64,000 bases of DNA. Source: Monodelphis domestica (taxonomy: Eukaryota; Chordata; Mammalia; Didelphimorphia; Didelphidae). The stretch covers positions 422,485,207-422,549,206 of the forward strand of contig NC_077228.1 of assembly GCF_027887165.1 (NCBI RefSeq). The letters are read 5' to 3'. Below, piece after piece: positions 1-12,499 of this stretch (positions within the stretch are counted from its first letter, which is position 1; each line of letters opens with the position of its first letter). Made by a program: the position numbers and the translations under genes. The notes beneath the pieces were generated by a model, which searched no databases, was not told the origin of the DNA, and worked only from the letters and a program-made list of their open reading frames with translations.

Positions 1-2030
1 CTAGTTGAAACAATCAACAATTTTTGCAAAGTTGCAGGGTACAAAATAAACTTGCATTTCTATATATCTCCAACCCATTTCAGCAGCAAGAATTAGAAAG
101 AGAAATTCCATTTAAAATCACCATAAACAATATAAAATACTTAGGAATCTATCTGCCAAGACAAACACAGAAACTATATGAAACACAACTACAAAACATT
201 CTCCACACAATTAAAACTAGATCTAAACAATTGGAAAAACATTGATTGCTCATTGGTGGGATGAGCTAACATAATAAAAATGACAATCCTACCCAAATTA
301 ATTTACCTATTTAGTGCCATACCCATTGAACTACCAAAAAACTTTTTTACTGAATTAGAAAAAAACATAACAAAGTTCATTTGGAAGAACAAAAGATCAA
401 GGATATCCAGGGAAATCATGAAAAAAAAATGCAAAGGAAGGAGGACTTGCAGTACCAGATCTCAAACTATACTATAAAGCAGTGGTCATCAAAACAATTT
501 GGTACTGGATAAGAGACAGAAAGGAGAATCAGTGGAATAGTCTTGGGGTAAATGACCTCAGCAAGACAGTCTATGATAAACCCAAATATCCCAGTTTTGA
601 GGACCAAAACCCACTATTTGATAAAAACTTCTGGGAAAATTGGATGACAGTATGGGAGAGATTAGGTTTGGATCAACATCTCACACCCTACACCAGGATA
701 AACTCAGAATGGATGAATGACCTGAATATAAAGAAGGAAACTATAAGCAAATTAGGTGAACACAGAATAGTGTACTTGTCAGATCTTTGGGAAAGGAAAG
801 ACTTTAAAACCAAGCAAGAGCTAGAAAAAATCAGAAAATGTAAAATCAATAATTTTGATTACATCAAATTAAAAGTTTTTGTACAAACAAAACTAATGCA
901 TCCAAAATTAGAAGGGAAGCAACAAATTGGGAAATAATCTTCATTACAAAAACCTCTGACAAAGGTCTAATTACTCAAATTTACAAAGAGCTAAACAAGT
1001 TGTACAAAAAATCAAGCCATTCTCCAATTGATAAATGGACAAGAGACATGATTAGGCAATTTTCAGTTAAAGAAATAAAACTATTGATAAGCACATGAAA
1101 AAGTGTTCTAAATGTCTTATAATCAGAGAAATGCAAATCGAAACAACTCTGAGGTATCACCTCACCCCTGGAAGATTGGCTCACATGACAGCAAAGGAAA
1201 GTAATGAATGCTGGAGGGGATGTGGCAAAGTTGGGACATTAATTCATTGCTGGTGGAGTTGTGAATTGATCCAACCATTCTGGAGGGCAATTTGGAACTA
1301 TGCCCAAAGGGCGCTAAAAGACTGTCTGCCCTTTGATCCAGCCATAGCACTGCTGGGTTTGTACCCCAAAGAGATAATAAGGAAAAAGACATGTAAAAGA
1401 ATATTCATAGTTGTGCTCTTTGTGGTGGTAAAAAATTGGAAAAGGAGGGGATGCCCTTCAATTGGGGAATGGCTGAGCAAATTGTGGTACATGTTGGTGA
1501 TGGAATACTATTGTGCTAAAAGGAATAATAAAGTGGAGGAATTCCATGGGAACTGGAACAATCTCTAGGAAGTGATGCAGAGTGAGAGGAGCAGAACCAG
1601 GAAAACACTGTATACAGAGAATGATACACTATGGTACAATCGAATATAATGGACTTCTCCATTAGTGGCAATGTAATGACCCTGAACAACTTGGAAGAAC
1701 CTATGAGGAAAACCACTATCCACATTCAGAGGAAACACAGTGGGAGTAAAAACACTGAAGAAAAACATCTGCTTGAATACATGGGACGAAGGGATATGGT
1801 TGGGGATGTAGACTCTAAATGAACATCCTAGTATAAACAGCAACATGGAAATAGGTTCTGATCAAGGACACAAGTAATACCCAATGAAATTGCATGTTGG
1901 TTGCAGGAAGAGTGGGTAGAAGGGAGGGAGGGAAATAATGTGATTATTGCAACTTAGGAATAATGTTCTAAATTGACTAAATAAATGAATTCAAATGGAA
2001 AAAAGTAATAAAAATTTTTAAAAAATAAAG
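1..2030 (+). mobile_element. L1 LINE, 3' half (ORF2 C-terminal part, 3' UTR, A-rich tail)
   Basis: This is a LINE-1 copy entering from the left edge. Translated pieces match the ORF2 region after the reverse transcriptase: HRIVYLSDLW near 760-790, the cysteine-rich stretch [20 protein letters not shown] at about 1209-1268, then [25 protein letters not shown] and [11 protein letters not shown], ending near 1568. The frame shifts several times (open pieces at 24-245, 280-477, 482-937 and 1095-1568), so ORF2 is broken. A noncoding 3' UTR follows with a gagggagggaaataatgtga stretch, then an A-rich tail near 1999-2030. ORF2 normally encodes the endonuclease/reverse transcriptase that copies L1 RNA into the genome; the catalytic parts lie left of the window. 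Confidence 0.93.
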
Positions 2031-3282
2031 CAGTTCCCCTACAAGCCTAGAGCACACTCTCCCTCAAATATACAGTTTCAATGGGAGGCAAGGGCATATT
2101 CAAAGAATATAAGGGTAAGAAGAGAAACATGCTGGGAATACATATAGCCAAGGCAACTCACTCATCTGCCATTTTGATGTCCTTTCTTTCTTATGGTATC
2201 TTGAAACTGCTCCCCTCTGGGTTCAATGTTTGATCTTGACAGGTCCTTCAGCTAGGCTCCTTCTGTCCGATTCTCCCTGTAGTTCAATTCCTGAATGATG
2301 GATGGCCTCTCTGCTTCCAGGAGTTACCTCCACTGACTAGATCTATTTCCTGCCAGGTACAAAGTGTTCTATTAGACAAGTAAGCTGTGTTTTACGATTT
2401 AGTGGATAATGGTGAGTTAGGGGAGAGTGAGAAAAATCCTCTTCTCTCCAAAGAAGGGAGAAGTGATTCCCTCTTTAAGCTCCATCTGTCAGGGATCATA
2501 TTCTTTGAAGCTGCTTCGGGCCAGCTAGAGAATTTGTCCTACTTCTTAAAAACTAACAGAAATATGGTCTACCTTTGGCCAGATAATAGTTAACTGTTCT
2601 CTTACTCTATGAAAGAGAATTTCTTCATTCTTCATAAAGGAGTAAACAGGGGATAGACACACAGACACATCTTTGCACTTTACTTAACATATCAACACCT
2701 TGTTGTCTCTATTACTCACCTCTTCAGTGGTTGTATCAACCATGCTGGGTTAGAAATCAATTGATTAGGGTCATCCTGACCAATTCATATGCCCTACATC
2801 TTTTCTCTTAGAAGTGTAATTTATTTTACATCAAGTAACCTTTAATCTCTTTAATGCCAGCACCCCAAATTTTGTTTTTGCAATCTTCTCCCTAATAGGA
2901 AGATTTAAAAATAGGTTTCTAAAAATCAGTTTAATAAGTAGAAGAAATATTCCTCTCAAGTAATGGAGTCACTGATGCAGATTGAGGACAGACCCAATGG
3001 GAATCTTGGACTGATTTAGCAAGAACATAGGGAGTAGCAAACATAGAATCAGAGAGGAAAACATAGTTAATACAATGGGGTAGGAAAAAGCAACAACATT
3101 AACATTATTTCCTACCTTCCCAACCCCTTTTCTAAACATGCACCATTGTTTTCAGGTTTGGTTCATAAACTATTAATTTTTCTGCTGTCAAATTCTCTTG
3201 ATTCGCTGTCAATTGCTTACTCTCTAGGTCATAAACAAAAGCTTGCTGACAGGCTTGTCAATGATTCAACTGAATCACAATA
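2031..3282. other. Unassigned intergenic stretch
   Basis: I see no gene, RNA or clear repeat here. The open frames are short and have no recognisable motif. It may hold very old repeat remnants. Confidence 0.5.
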
Positions 3283-3540
3283 AAGTATATTTATATAGTG
3301 CTTAAATTTTTCCAAAGCTCTTTACAGACTATATCTCATTTGAAACTCATGACCAATTTGCTAGGTAGATCCCATAGTTATTATCATCCCCATTTTGAAG
3401 ATAAGAAAACTGAGACCCAAAAAGAGATTAAGTGACTTATGCATCATTATATACAGTTGAGGTCAGAGGCAGAATTTGGACATGATCTCTTGTAGCTTGT
3501 AGGGCATCAGTCCATATGCCAGGCCACACTACCTTTAAAA
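3283..3540 (-). mobile_element. MIR/THER1-type SINE, antisense
   Basis: Read on the + strand it has the antisense MIR order: a 'ctctttacagactatatctc' block, then 'tatcatccccattttgaaga' and 'gagattaagtgacttatgca', ending in a degraded antisense tRNA-like head. MIRs are ancient CORE-SINEs moved by L2 machinery. It is strongly diverged. Confidence 0.75.
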
Positions 3541-3625
3541 TCAGGAAAGTTGCTAACATTTTCTCTTCTTGAGCGCTTTCATCACCCTTCAGAATAAACC
3601 TATGGAGTATCTATATTATCATCAT

Positions 3626-3845
3626 CATTGCTAACATTTATATAGGGTTTTTAACTCTACAGAACACTTTATAAATATCTCATCTTATCATCACAAATTC
3701 ATTTTACAGTTGAAGAAATTAAGCCAGATTGAGATTAAATGACTTCTCCAGGATCACATGTTAATAAGCATCCAAAGTCATATTTCAACTTAGGTCTTCT
3801 TGCTTCCTGGTCCAGGGCTCTGTCTACTGAGTCACCAGATATCAT
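3626..3845 (-). mobile_element. MIR/THER1-type SINE, antisense
   Basis: A second antisense MIR only about 85 bp after the first. It has 'aacatttatatagggttttt', an 'attttacagttgaagaaatt' core and a final 'ggtccagggctctgtctact' head region. It is old and diverged. Confidence 0.75.
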
Positions 3846-4736
3846 TTTGCCAGATCTTTCCTACAACAACAATAACAAAATAGGAACTCTCATTTTTTTT
3901 CCTGTGTCATGGAAATGTATTATTCTACCTGTGACTTTTCCAGATAACTGAAATCAGAGCTAGATCAAGGCTTTCGTGTGCCCTGTTTAAGGTTTGAAAT
4001 GGCATATGCTACAGTGCATCAGTATTTGAGCCTTTCACTCTTTTGCTTTTCTATTCATCTATCACAAATGCCACAGAGACTGAAATTTTCTGATATTGAA
4101 ATACATGCATTAGTAAAAAGTAATACTAAAAGTGTCTCTTATTACAAGCATACTCTCCTTCATATTCTATGTTGTGCTCCAGTCAATTGCCTTGTTTGTG
4201 TAATGCCTACTCTTAAATAAATTCAACACTGAAGCTTATCTCTTTAAATATCCAATTAAAAAATCATTTTGTGGAAGGTTTTTCCAAATATATGGTTTCC
4301 CAGCTTTTAAAATAAGTTACTTTCTTTGCTTTATATGTCACTGTTACTTTCGTATATATCTTTCCCTTCTGCCTTACCCAGCAAATCAGCTCTTATAAAA
4401 GACTTTTTTGTCTTTTTAACAAAAGGTACTTTTTTGATATATCAATGGACCTGTGCTCTCATGGATGTGAGTATTCCCTCCCAAATTGCAGAACACAACC
4501 CATTCAGGTATCTTGTGAGACTTTGTTCACATTCTCCACAAAACCTCTCTAGAAATTCCAACCAACATCCTGAGTTTCTTGATATTTCATAGACATCAGA
4601 CAAGGATAAGCTGTCCATCAATGTTACCTTATTCTTAACGCACACTGAAGAGATTTATGATATCCTTTAAAAAACTTTCCTTCGCAATTATTTTTTAAAT
4701 ATTTTACTGATGCTCTTTTTTTGTTTACATTAGTCA
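3846..4736. other. Unassigned AT-rich intergenic stretch
   Basis: There is no recognisable gene. The short open frames (for example at 4326-4592) have no family signature and read as chance frames. Confidence 0.5.
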
Positions 4737-5120
4737 TTTTTCAGTGACTTCCTCCTTGTGGTAGGACAGCATTTTCCTAATGCACTTTCCCTTACCCCAA
4801 AAACAAAGCCTCAGCTTCCCCAATGTAGCTTCCTGGTTCAGGGGCATAAAAGGTCCCACCTGGTATACCCTCAGCTTCTCAGATTTGGCAATGCCCAACA
4901 CCGTGAAAGCCACTAGAACCTGCTGATTAACTAACAAAACATGTTTCTATTTGGGGATAAAGAGGGCTACTTCTAGAGAAACGAAGTGCCACTATATCTT
5001 TGCTACATATGCTTGCTATTTTAGGATAAAATAATCTTTTGTTAAATGTTCAGTGACTTGTGAGTGCTTCGTTTTGTCCTAATACGGAGCATGAACTAAG
5101 AGTGTGCTGGCTTTAGAGCC
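4737..5120 (+). mobile_element. LTR-like fossil (possible solo LTR)
   Basis: This block contains a TATA-like 'ggggcataaaaggtcc' near 4848 and a downstream 'agagaaacgaagtgccacta' segment. Similar blocks recur in the same order at about 34.06-34.19 kb. A promoter-like box followed by a conserved downstream segment in two unlinked copies suggests a retroviral LTR family. I did not identify the class, and the ends are not defined. It is a fossil with no coding part nearby. Confidence 0.35.
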
Positions 5121-5351
5121 ATGCCTACAGCAATCTTGTAAAATACCCCCTTAGTAACAAATAACTACAATCAAACAAAATACATTGGCCATGTTTCAAA
5201 ATACATATTGTATTCTGTACCTGTCACCTACCACCTCTTTGTTGGAGAGGTAAGAGGCATTTCTCCATTCCCCTTTGTGTATGCATGTTTAATTTTTTCA
5301 GAGATCTTAATATTCCTTGATTCATAGCCTTCTGTATCACTTTAAGAAAAG

Positions 5352-5525
5352 ATATAAAGGCAGCTAGGAGACCCAATGGATAGAGCACCAGGCCTGGAGA
5401 TGGGAGGACATGGGTTCAAATATGGCCTCAGGTACTTCCTAGCTGTGTGATCCTGTGTAAATTATTAAACCCCAATTGTCTCCCTTATTATTCTTTTGTC
5501 TTGGAATCTATTCATTCCAAGACAG

Positions 5526-5528
<3 letters not shown>
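5352..5528 (+). mobile_element. WSINE1-like tRNA SINE
   Basis: The head is 'ggcagctaggagacccaatg', followed by a B-box-like 'gggttcaaatatggcctcag', 'ctagctgtgtgatcctgtgt' and the family tail 'ttggaatctattcattccaa', ending in 'gacagaagg'. The tail runs straight into a purine microsatellite. Confidence 0.85.
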
Positions 5529-5905
<377 letters not shown>

Positions 5906-6142
5906 ACATGTCTTTATTTCAAGGAGAAAACTGGGACCATTAAAAGTGCTATGTAATTTCTTCCCAAAGATAATCCAGTCTGTTCTTCTCCTCTGATTCA
6001 ATTTTATGCCAGTTTATTATCTAATTTCTATGTCTGGCAAAGTTATAAGTACACATAACATCCTGGACATTAGACAATATCCATCCAATTAGTTTTTCTT
6101 GTGTTGCTAGTTAGACCAAATTGTTTTGATTGATTTGGAGTC

Positions 6143-6335
6143 AGTATGATACAATGCAAAGTGCTTTGGCTCTGGAATCAGAAGCCTTGAATTATAATCC
6201 CACCTCTGACAGTTACTGTCAGGAAGACTTTGGACAAATCATTTACCCTCTATGGGACTTATTTTCTTCATAAATAAAATGAGGGAGTTGAACTAGATGG
6301 CCTCTGAGGTCCATTCTAAGTCTAGATCAATGGCT
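6143..6335 (+). mobile_element. MIR-type SINE, sense
   Basis: It shows 'ggctctggaatcagaagcct', 'taatcccacctctgacagtt', the core 'ttggacaaatcatttaccct' and 'taaaatgagggagttgaact'. This is the sense order of a MIR/CORE-SINE. Confidence 0.8.
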
Positions 6336-6359
6336 CTCAAAGTACAGAAAAGCAGAAAC

Positions 6360-7349
6360 ATTATGTGCCTATTTTTCTGACCACAGTGTAATAAAAATGA
6401 CATTCAGTAAACAGTAAAAATTAAAGCATAGATTAAAATTAATTGGAAAGTAAATAAATTAATCCTGAAGAATGGATGGGTCAAAGAACACAACAAAGAA
6501 AAGAAAACAATAATTTCATTAAAGAAAATGACAACATATCAAAATTTGTGTGATACAACCAAAAGCACTACTTAAGGGAAAATGTATTCCAAATGCTTTT
6601 ATCAATTAAAAAAAAAAGAGAGAGAGTCTTGGTTGATAAATTGGGCATGCAATTCAGAAAACCAACAAATTAACACCCCTCAATTAAATGATAAAATAGA
6701 AATCCTGAAAGTCAAAGGAGAGAGTAACAAAATTGAAAGTTTTTTTTTAAACCCTTACCTTCTATCTTGGAGTCAATACTGTGTATTGGCTCCAAGGCAG
6801 AAGAGTGGTAAGGGCTAGGCAATGGGGGTTAAGTGACTTGCCCAGGGTCACACAGCTGGGAAGTGTCTGAGGCCAGATTTGAACCTAGGACCTCCCATCT
6901 CTAGGCCTGGCTCTCAATCCACTGAGCTACCCCGCTGCCCCCAAAATTGAAAGTTTTTTAAAAAATCATTAAATCAGAAATTAAAGCTAGGAGCTGTTTT
7001 AAATGGAACAATAAAATAAACCCCTGGATAATTTAATTTAAAAAGAAATATGGAAGAAATTATCAGTATCAAGTATAAGAAAGATGAATTTATGAACAAT
7101 GGAAAAAAATAAAAGCAATTATTGTGAGTTATTTTTTCCAACTATATGCCAACCCCTCACCCTCCCAAAAAACCTGGCAAGCCAAAAGAAACAGATGGAT
7201 ACCTATAAAAATAAAAGTTGGCCCAGATAAAAAGAATAGGAAATAAAATACTTAAATAACTCAATTGATATATAAGCAAATTTTCCCAAATACTTAGAAG
7301 ACAACTAATTCCAACACTATATATAAAGTTTCAAAAATAAAGAAGGAAT
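6360..7349 (+). mobile_element. Decayed L1 ORF2 fragment, interrupted by a SINE
   Basis: Short translated matches to the linker between endonuclease and reverse transcriptase are visible. INTPQLNDKIEILKVKGESN resembles the younger L1 at 23-24 kb ([20 protein letters not shown]). Later pieces include an asparagine/lysine-rich EGEIKAII-like stretch. There are many frame changes, so it is an old copy. A WSINE1-like element has been inserted at 6746-6942. Near 7350 the sequence jumps to L1 3'-end material, so most of ORF2 is deleted or a second 5'-truncated L1 landed there. Confidence 0.75.
6746..6942 (-). mobile_element. WSINE1-like SINE inserted in L1, with 17-bp target duplication
   Basis: This is an antisense copy: a T-run and 'aacccttaccttctatcttg' lead to the head 'agctaccccgctgccccc'. 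The direct repeat AAAATTGAAAGTTTTTT flanks it exactly (6729-6745 and 6943-6959), which fixes the insertion edges. The intact duplication marks it as younger than the L1 around it. Confidence 0.95.
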
Positions 7350-7825
7350 AGTATATGTTGGTGATGGAATACTATTCTGCTATAAGAAATAATAAGCAGG
7401 ATGATTTCAGAAAAACCTGGAAAGATCTACATGAACTGATGCAGAGTGAAATATTTGGAACTGGGAGAACATTGTACACAGTAACAGCAATATTGTATGA
7501 TGATTCAACTGTAAATATTCAGCAATACAATGATTTGGGACAATTCTGAAGGACTTGTGACAAAGGATGCTATCCAAATGCCTCCAAAGAAAGAGCTGTT
7601 GCAGTGAGAATTAAGATCAAAGCATACTCTCTTCCACATTAATTTATGGGTTCTGGTTTTATATAAGCATTCTCTTACAACAATGACAAATATGGAAGTA
7701 TGTTTTGCACAATAATACATATATAATCCAGATCAAATGACTTACCATCTCCAAGAGGGGGGAAGGAAGAGAAGAAGGGAAATAATTTGGATCTTATAAT
7801 TTCAGAAAACATATGTTGAAAATTG
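7350..7825 (+). mobile_element. L1 3'-end fragment
   Basis: It begins inside ORF2 with a VMEYYSAIRNNK-like peptide and runs through 'gaactgatgcagagtgaaat' into L1 3' UTR. It ends at an AT microsatellite. The same 3' UTR order is seen in the L1 at 1-2030. Confidence 0.85.
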
Positions 7826-7905
7826 TTATTATATATATTTATTATATATATATTATATATATTATATATATTCCCAATTATATATAACATATATATAATT
7901 GGGAA
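7826..7905. repeat. (AT)n tract with perfect hairpin
   Basis: An AT/ATTT tract ends in a perfect inverted repeat. The arms TTCCCAATTATATAT (7871-7885) and ATATATAATTGGGAA (7891-7905) are separated by five bases. Confidence 0.95.
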
Positions 7906-9960
7906 AATAAAATATGTGACTAAAGAAAGAAATGTTAGCTATCAGTAAGACTAGAAAAAATACACAAAGGCAAAAAAGAAATAAAACTATCACTTTCAGC
8001 AGGTAATATGATGATTTACTTAGAGAAAAATAAAAAAGATAATCAAAATTATTTAAAAATTCAGCAAAGTTAAAGGATATAAAATAAATCCATACATATT
8101 GCCCTCATGTTTTATGTATTATCAATAAAATTAGCAGAAAAAGAGAAAATTTCCATTTAAAATAACTATGGAAAATCTACCTGTGAATACCCATATAAGG
8201 ACCATATAAACAAAATTGCAAAACATTTCACACAAGAAGCTACATCCAAATAGTTGGAGAAATACTAACTGCTCATGTGTAGACCAGGCCAATATGATAA
8301 AAATGACAAGAATACCTAAATTTATTTATTCATTTTCATACCAAGTGAACTACAAAAGTATTACTTTAGAGAGCTAGAAAAAAATTAAATTTATATGGAG
8401 GAACAAAATGTCAAGAATATCAAGGTAGGGCAGCTAGGTGGCTTGTAGGATAAAGTGCCAAGCCTGGAGACAGAAGGTCTTGGGTTCAAATCTAGCCTCA
8501 GACACTTCTCAACCCTGTGATTCTAGAGAAGTCACTTAACCCCAATTGTCTAGCCCTCACTGCTCTTCTGCCTTGGAACCAATACTTAGTATCAATTCTA
8601 AGACAGAAGGTAAGGGTTAAAAAAAAGAAAAAATAATATCAAGAGAATCAATAAAAGTGAGAGACATGAAGATAGACAGAGAGAGAAAGAGGAGGGCACC
8701 TAGTGTTACCAATCTCAAACTATACAACAAAGCTATAATCATCAGAACAATTTGGCACAGGGTGAAAAATAGAGAGGGAGTTCCATGGAACAAATGAGAT
8801 AGAGAATATAAAGAAGGAAATGAGCAGAGTAATCTAATGTTTGATAAACCCAAAGTAATCTAATAGAAACTAAGTATAGACCAGTATCTCATATTGCATT
8901 CCAGATAAGCCCCAAATAGATACTTGATCTGGGCATAAAAGAGGATATCACAAGTGAATTAGTGGAGCATAGGAAAAATTAACCATAAGATCTATGAATA
9001 GGGGAAGAAGTCATGACCAAACAAGAGACAGAGGGGTTCATTGAAGGTAAAATGGATAATTTTGATTACATAAAATTTTAAAGTTTTTGCTCAGGCAAAA
9101 CCAATGCAGCTAAAAATAGAAGAAAAACAAGAAAACGGGAAATATTTGCATCATGTTTCTGATAAACGTTTCATTTCATAGGAAACTAAGTCAAATTTAA
9201 GAGAAAATGAGCCATTCCCCAAATAATAAATGGTCAAAAGATATGAACAGGTAGTTCTCAGAGGAAGAAGCCAACTTATCAATAGCCATATGAAAAAAAT
9301 GCTGTCACTAATAATAAGAGAAATGCAAATGAAACTAATTCTAAGTTACTACGTCTGATGCATCAGATTGGCTAAGATGACAAAAAGGGGAAATGACAGC
9401 TGTAGGAGATATATGAAAAAAGAAATATTAATTCACTATTGTTGGAATTTTGAACCATTCTAGAAGGCAATTTGGAATTATGGTCAAAATAACTATTAAA
9501 TTGTACATAACCTTTGACCCAGTGATTCTCCTAGTAGGTTTATATTATAAATAAATCAAAGGAAAAAGGGAAAGAATCCATGTGTACCAAAGTATTCATA
9601 GCAACTCTTTATGTAGTGGCAAAGATTTGGAAACTGAGGGGATGCCCATCAAATGGGGAATGGCTGAATAAGTTATAGTTTACAAATGGGAAGGGATAAT
9701 ATTGTGCTATAAGAAATAATGACAAAGATGGGTTTCAAAAAAATCTGAGACATATGAACTAACTCAAAATGAAGTGAACAAAAACCAGAACAATTTATGC
9801 ATTTACAATAGTGTAATAACAACTTTGAAAGGCTTAAAAAGCTAATCAATGTAATGATCAACCACAACTCCAAAAGATTTGTGATGAATAATGCTACTCA
9901 CCTCTAAAATAGACAGTTGATATACTTCGAGTACAGACTGAAATATATTTTCTTCTCTTT
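7906..9960 (+). mobile_element. Decayed L1 ORF2 and 3' end, interrupted by a SINE
   Basis: Order and words follow L1 from mid-ORF2 to the 3' UTR: 'aataaaattagcagaaaaag', then 'gataattttgattacataaa', 'ctgaggggatgcccatcaaa' and 'ggctgaataagttatag'. The peptide counterparts DNFDYIK and RGCPSNGEWLN are readable only in short pieces, so the copy is old. The WSINE1-like element at 8425-8634 sits inside it. Together with the pieces from 6.36 kb onward it may be one rearranged L1 or several overlapping copies. Confidence 0.82.
8425..8634 (+). mobile_element. WSINE1-like SINE inserted in L1
   Basis: The head is 'gggcagctaggtggcttgta', with 'gggttcaaatctagcctcag' and the tail 'gacagaaggtaagggtta' plus A-run. 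The 9-bp direct repeat AATATCAAG lies on both sides (8416-8424 and 8635-8643), marking the target duplication in L1 ORF2. Confidence 0.93.
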
Positions 9961-10067
9961 ATTTTCCCCCCAGATATAGCTAGTATAGGAATTTCCAAGC
10001 TACAAAACAAAATTGCACTTAAAAAGAAAAAAGAAACATGTAAAACACTTTGCAAGCCAAACAGATA

Positions 10068-10133
10068 TGTGTATGGGAGGGGTGGCTTAGAGAGGTTTGT
10101 TAGCAACCAAATGGAGGTTGTAAAGATGAATTT
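10068..10133 (+). repeat. Left arm of 66-bp long-range inverted repeat
   Basis: This segment, starting 'tgtgtatgggaggggtggct', matches the reverse complement of 11522-11587 at 64 of 66 positions by eye. Similarity stops sharply at both ends of each arm. The arms enclose 1388 bp without a recognised gene. Confidence 0.92.
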
Positions 10134-10147
10134 CTGGTATAAGCATT

Positions 10148-10200
10148 TATATATATATATGTATTTTTATATATTTATATATATATATATATATATATAA
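10148..10200. repeat. (AT)n microsatellite
   Basis: An alternating AT run with one 'gtattttt' interruption, just inside the left arm of the long inverted repeat. Confidence 0.95.
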
Positions 10201-11521
10201 GGGAAATAGTTCCAACATATAGCAGCAGCATTATATCTATGAATGGGAGTGAAATCATCCCCACGCTCTAATTTTAATTTACTTACATACTCTTAAGATG
10301 ACCTATTCCTTTCAGGCCTGAGTGGAGAATTAGAATCCATTAACTTGCAAATAATGGAAGTCCTTTAGTCAGAAATGGAGGACATAAATATTTCCACTCT
10401 AATTGGTGCCTATAGATAGATTTTAGTCTCAGTCATGGGAATTATTTGAAATTACAACAGACAAGGGCTCTTTTGAACATCAGTTATTCTGGGACATTCC
10501 AATCTGAAGCCAAAAATGATATTCCACCCCAGAAAGGAACTTAGTAAGACCTACACCACCAGCAGTAAATCAGTGGAATTAGAAAAGAGACCACACAGAA
10601 CAAACATCGAAAAAATCAGAGGAAACAATCTGCTCATTCAGGGAGAAGAAAGAGGAGGAGAAGGGTAGGAACAGACCAAAAATACTTAATGAATCAATGG
10701 AATCCATAAACTGGTATCAGATGTTGTGGGTCAGAGTGTTTGAAGAAAAATGAAATGGCATTCCACCAAGGCTTTTACTAGCAAGACTGTCCTTATGGAA
10801 GATACTTTTCAATAAGAACAGAAGTTTCATACTGTACTGATTATTTTCAAATATGGAAAGGAGAGATTTTTTTTTTAGAACTAAAGTTAATTAATCGCTG
10901 TGGACGAGAGGGATTACGATAAAATCTTCAACAGAATTTATTATTTACTGAGTCAGATTTTCCAGCTTAATGGCTGTAGAAACAGCATAAATTGATCCAA
11001 AGACCCTTCTTTGGTTTTATAAAAGGTTTGGGGAGGGCGGAGAATTCATTTTACCACATGGTAACCCAGCAACTCAATACATGATTACAAATATGGTACA
11101 CGACTCTAGGCATGGCACAGAGATGCTTACTATGGCTTCACAGAATCCTCCAGGAAGTAGTTCCTATCAAAAGGCTTCTAGTGGTACAAACAGAAGGATC
11201 TATGATTCAATTTAATAATTCTTGTCTAGAAAACTATTGTAAGAATGGAACATGAGAGGAAAATTGGTGATAAGACTTTACTTGAATGAATGAAGTTTAG
11301 GCAAAGCATCTAGAAATATTCATCTCAAGCAGTTCCAAATAAAGCAACATAAATCAGAGAGGCAGATATTTGCAGGGAAAGCACTCCTCTTTTGGATCCC
11401 CCCCCCCAAAAAAAAAGAGCCAGGCTCTACATAGGATTATAGGAGCACTCTGGGCAGACCTGGAAGGTCATTTTTATCTGAGACAAGTCCCACAAATGAC
11501 TATCATTTTTTGGGTAGGACA
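10201..11521. other. Unassigned segment between the inverted repeats
   Basis: I recognise no gene here. On the minus strand, the right-hand half carries a TATA-like 'tttataaaa' near 11020 and AATAAA-type words near 10945, an arrangement also seen in LTRs. This is only suggestive. Confidence 0.35.
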
Positions 11522-11587
11522 AAATTCATCTTTACAACCTCCAATTGGTTGTTAACAAACCTCTCTAAGCCACCCCTCCCATACACA
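11522..11587 (-). repeat. Right arm of 66-bp long-range inverted repeat
   Basis: Reverse complement partner of 10068-10133, with two mismatches by eye. It could be the terminal inverted repeat of a non-autonomous DNA transposon, or two opposite copies of one unknown repeat. No target-site duplication is evident at the outer edges. Confidence 0.92.
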
Positions 11588-12499
11588 CAGCAATTTCTCC
11601 CTTCAAGTTGCACTTGTGCTATTACTGTATGTGTACATCAGTAGATTATACTTTCAAAACATTTAGTCAGCAGAGAATTTAACCACTGTATTTCAAGTAA
11701 TTCCCTAGATGTTATCTACTAAGATATATATGAACAATTTGTGATTGGCAAGGGAAATTTCCATACCAGGAGTTCTCCAACTGAGGGAATGGTAAATGAT
11801 TCAACAAAGAACAGAATTGAAAATTAAGGTACACTATTACCAGAGGGCAGTAAAATGACTTGGTTAAGGGATCTGTGCCATCAGACTCGAGCAATGGGGC
11901 AAAGCTTGAGAGATTAAAATATCTTTCTACTCATTAAAAAAATTAAATATGATAACTTTAAGGCAAGTTTTCTAAGAACATAACACCTAAGCACAGATTA
12001 TTTTTCTCACTGACCTTTAGCTAATGTATTCCCTATTCTTTTACTCTGTCCAGTTTTGATGTTGAAACCCTCTGGCTTGTACACAGCTCCTCAATTCAGT
12101 GACTACATCAGTTACAGGCTGTCTTCATTTCTTCTCTGTTTCCAAAGCAAGATCCCCCGAGACAAAAGACGATGGGAGTCTCTTCTCTTTGTTCCCCTTC
12201 CATCTGACTGGACTTCTTTTGAGAGTAGCTTCTGAGTAAGGAATCCAATCTAGAAATGAAGGAAGGCAAAAGAGAGACTGACAGATTTTCTTAGAAGTAA
12301 CAGAGTATAACACTTGGAGAAAAATCTGTTAAATGTTAAAGAAAAAACAGGAAACATCAATGGCACTAAACTTAAATCCCAGAGAATCAAAATTATTTTG
12401 TCTAGGGAGCACAGTTTAGGCTATCTCCAGATCATGCAGCCTCTCTACTTTGACCTTTATCTCCTCCTCCTCTCTATATGAGACTTGGATTATCTTGCT
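11588..12499. other. Unassigned intergenic stretch
   Basis: No gene or clear repeat recognised. The short open frames are unsupported. Confidence 0.5.
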
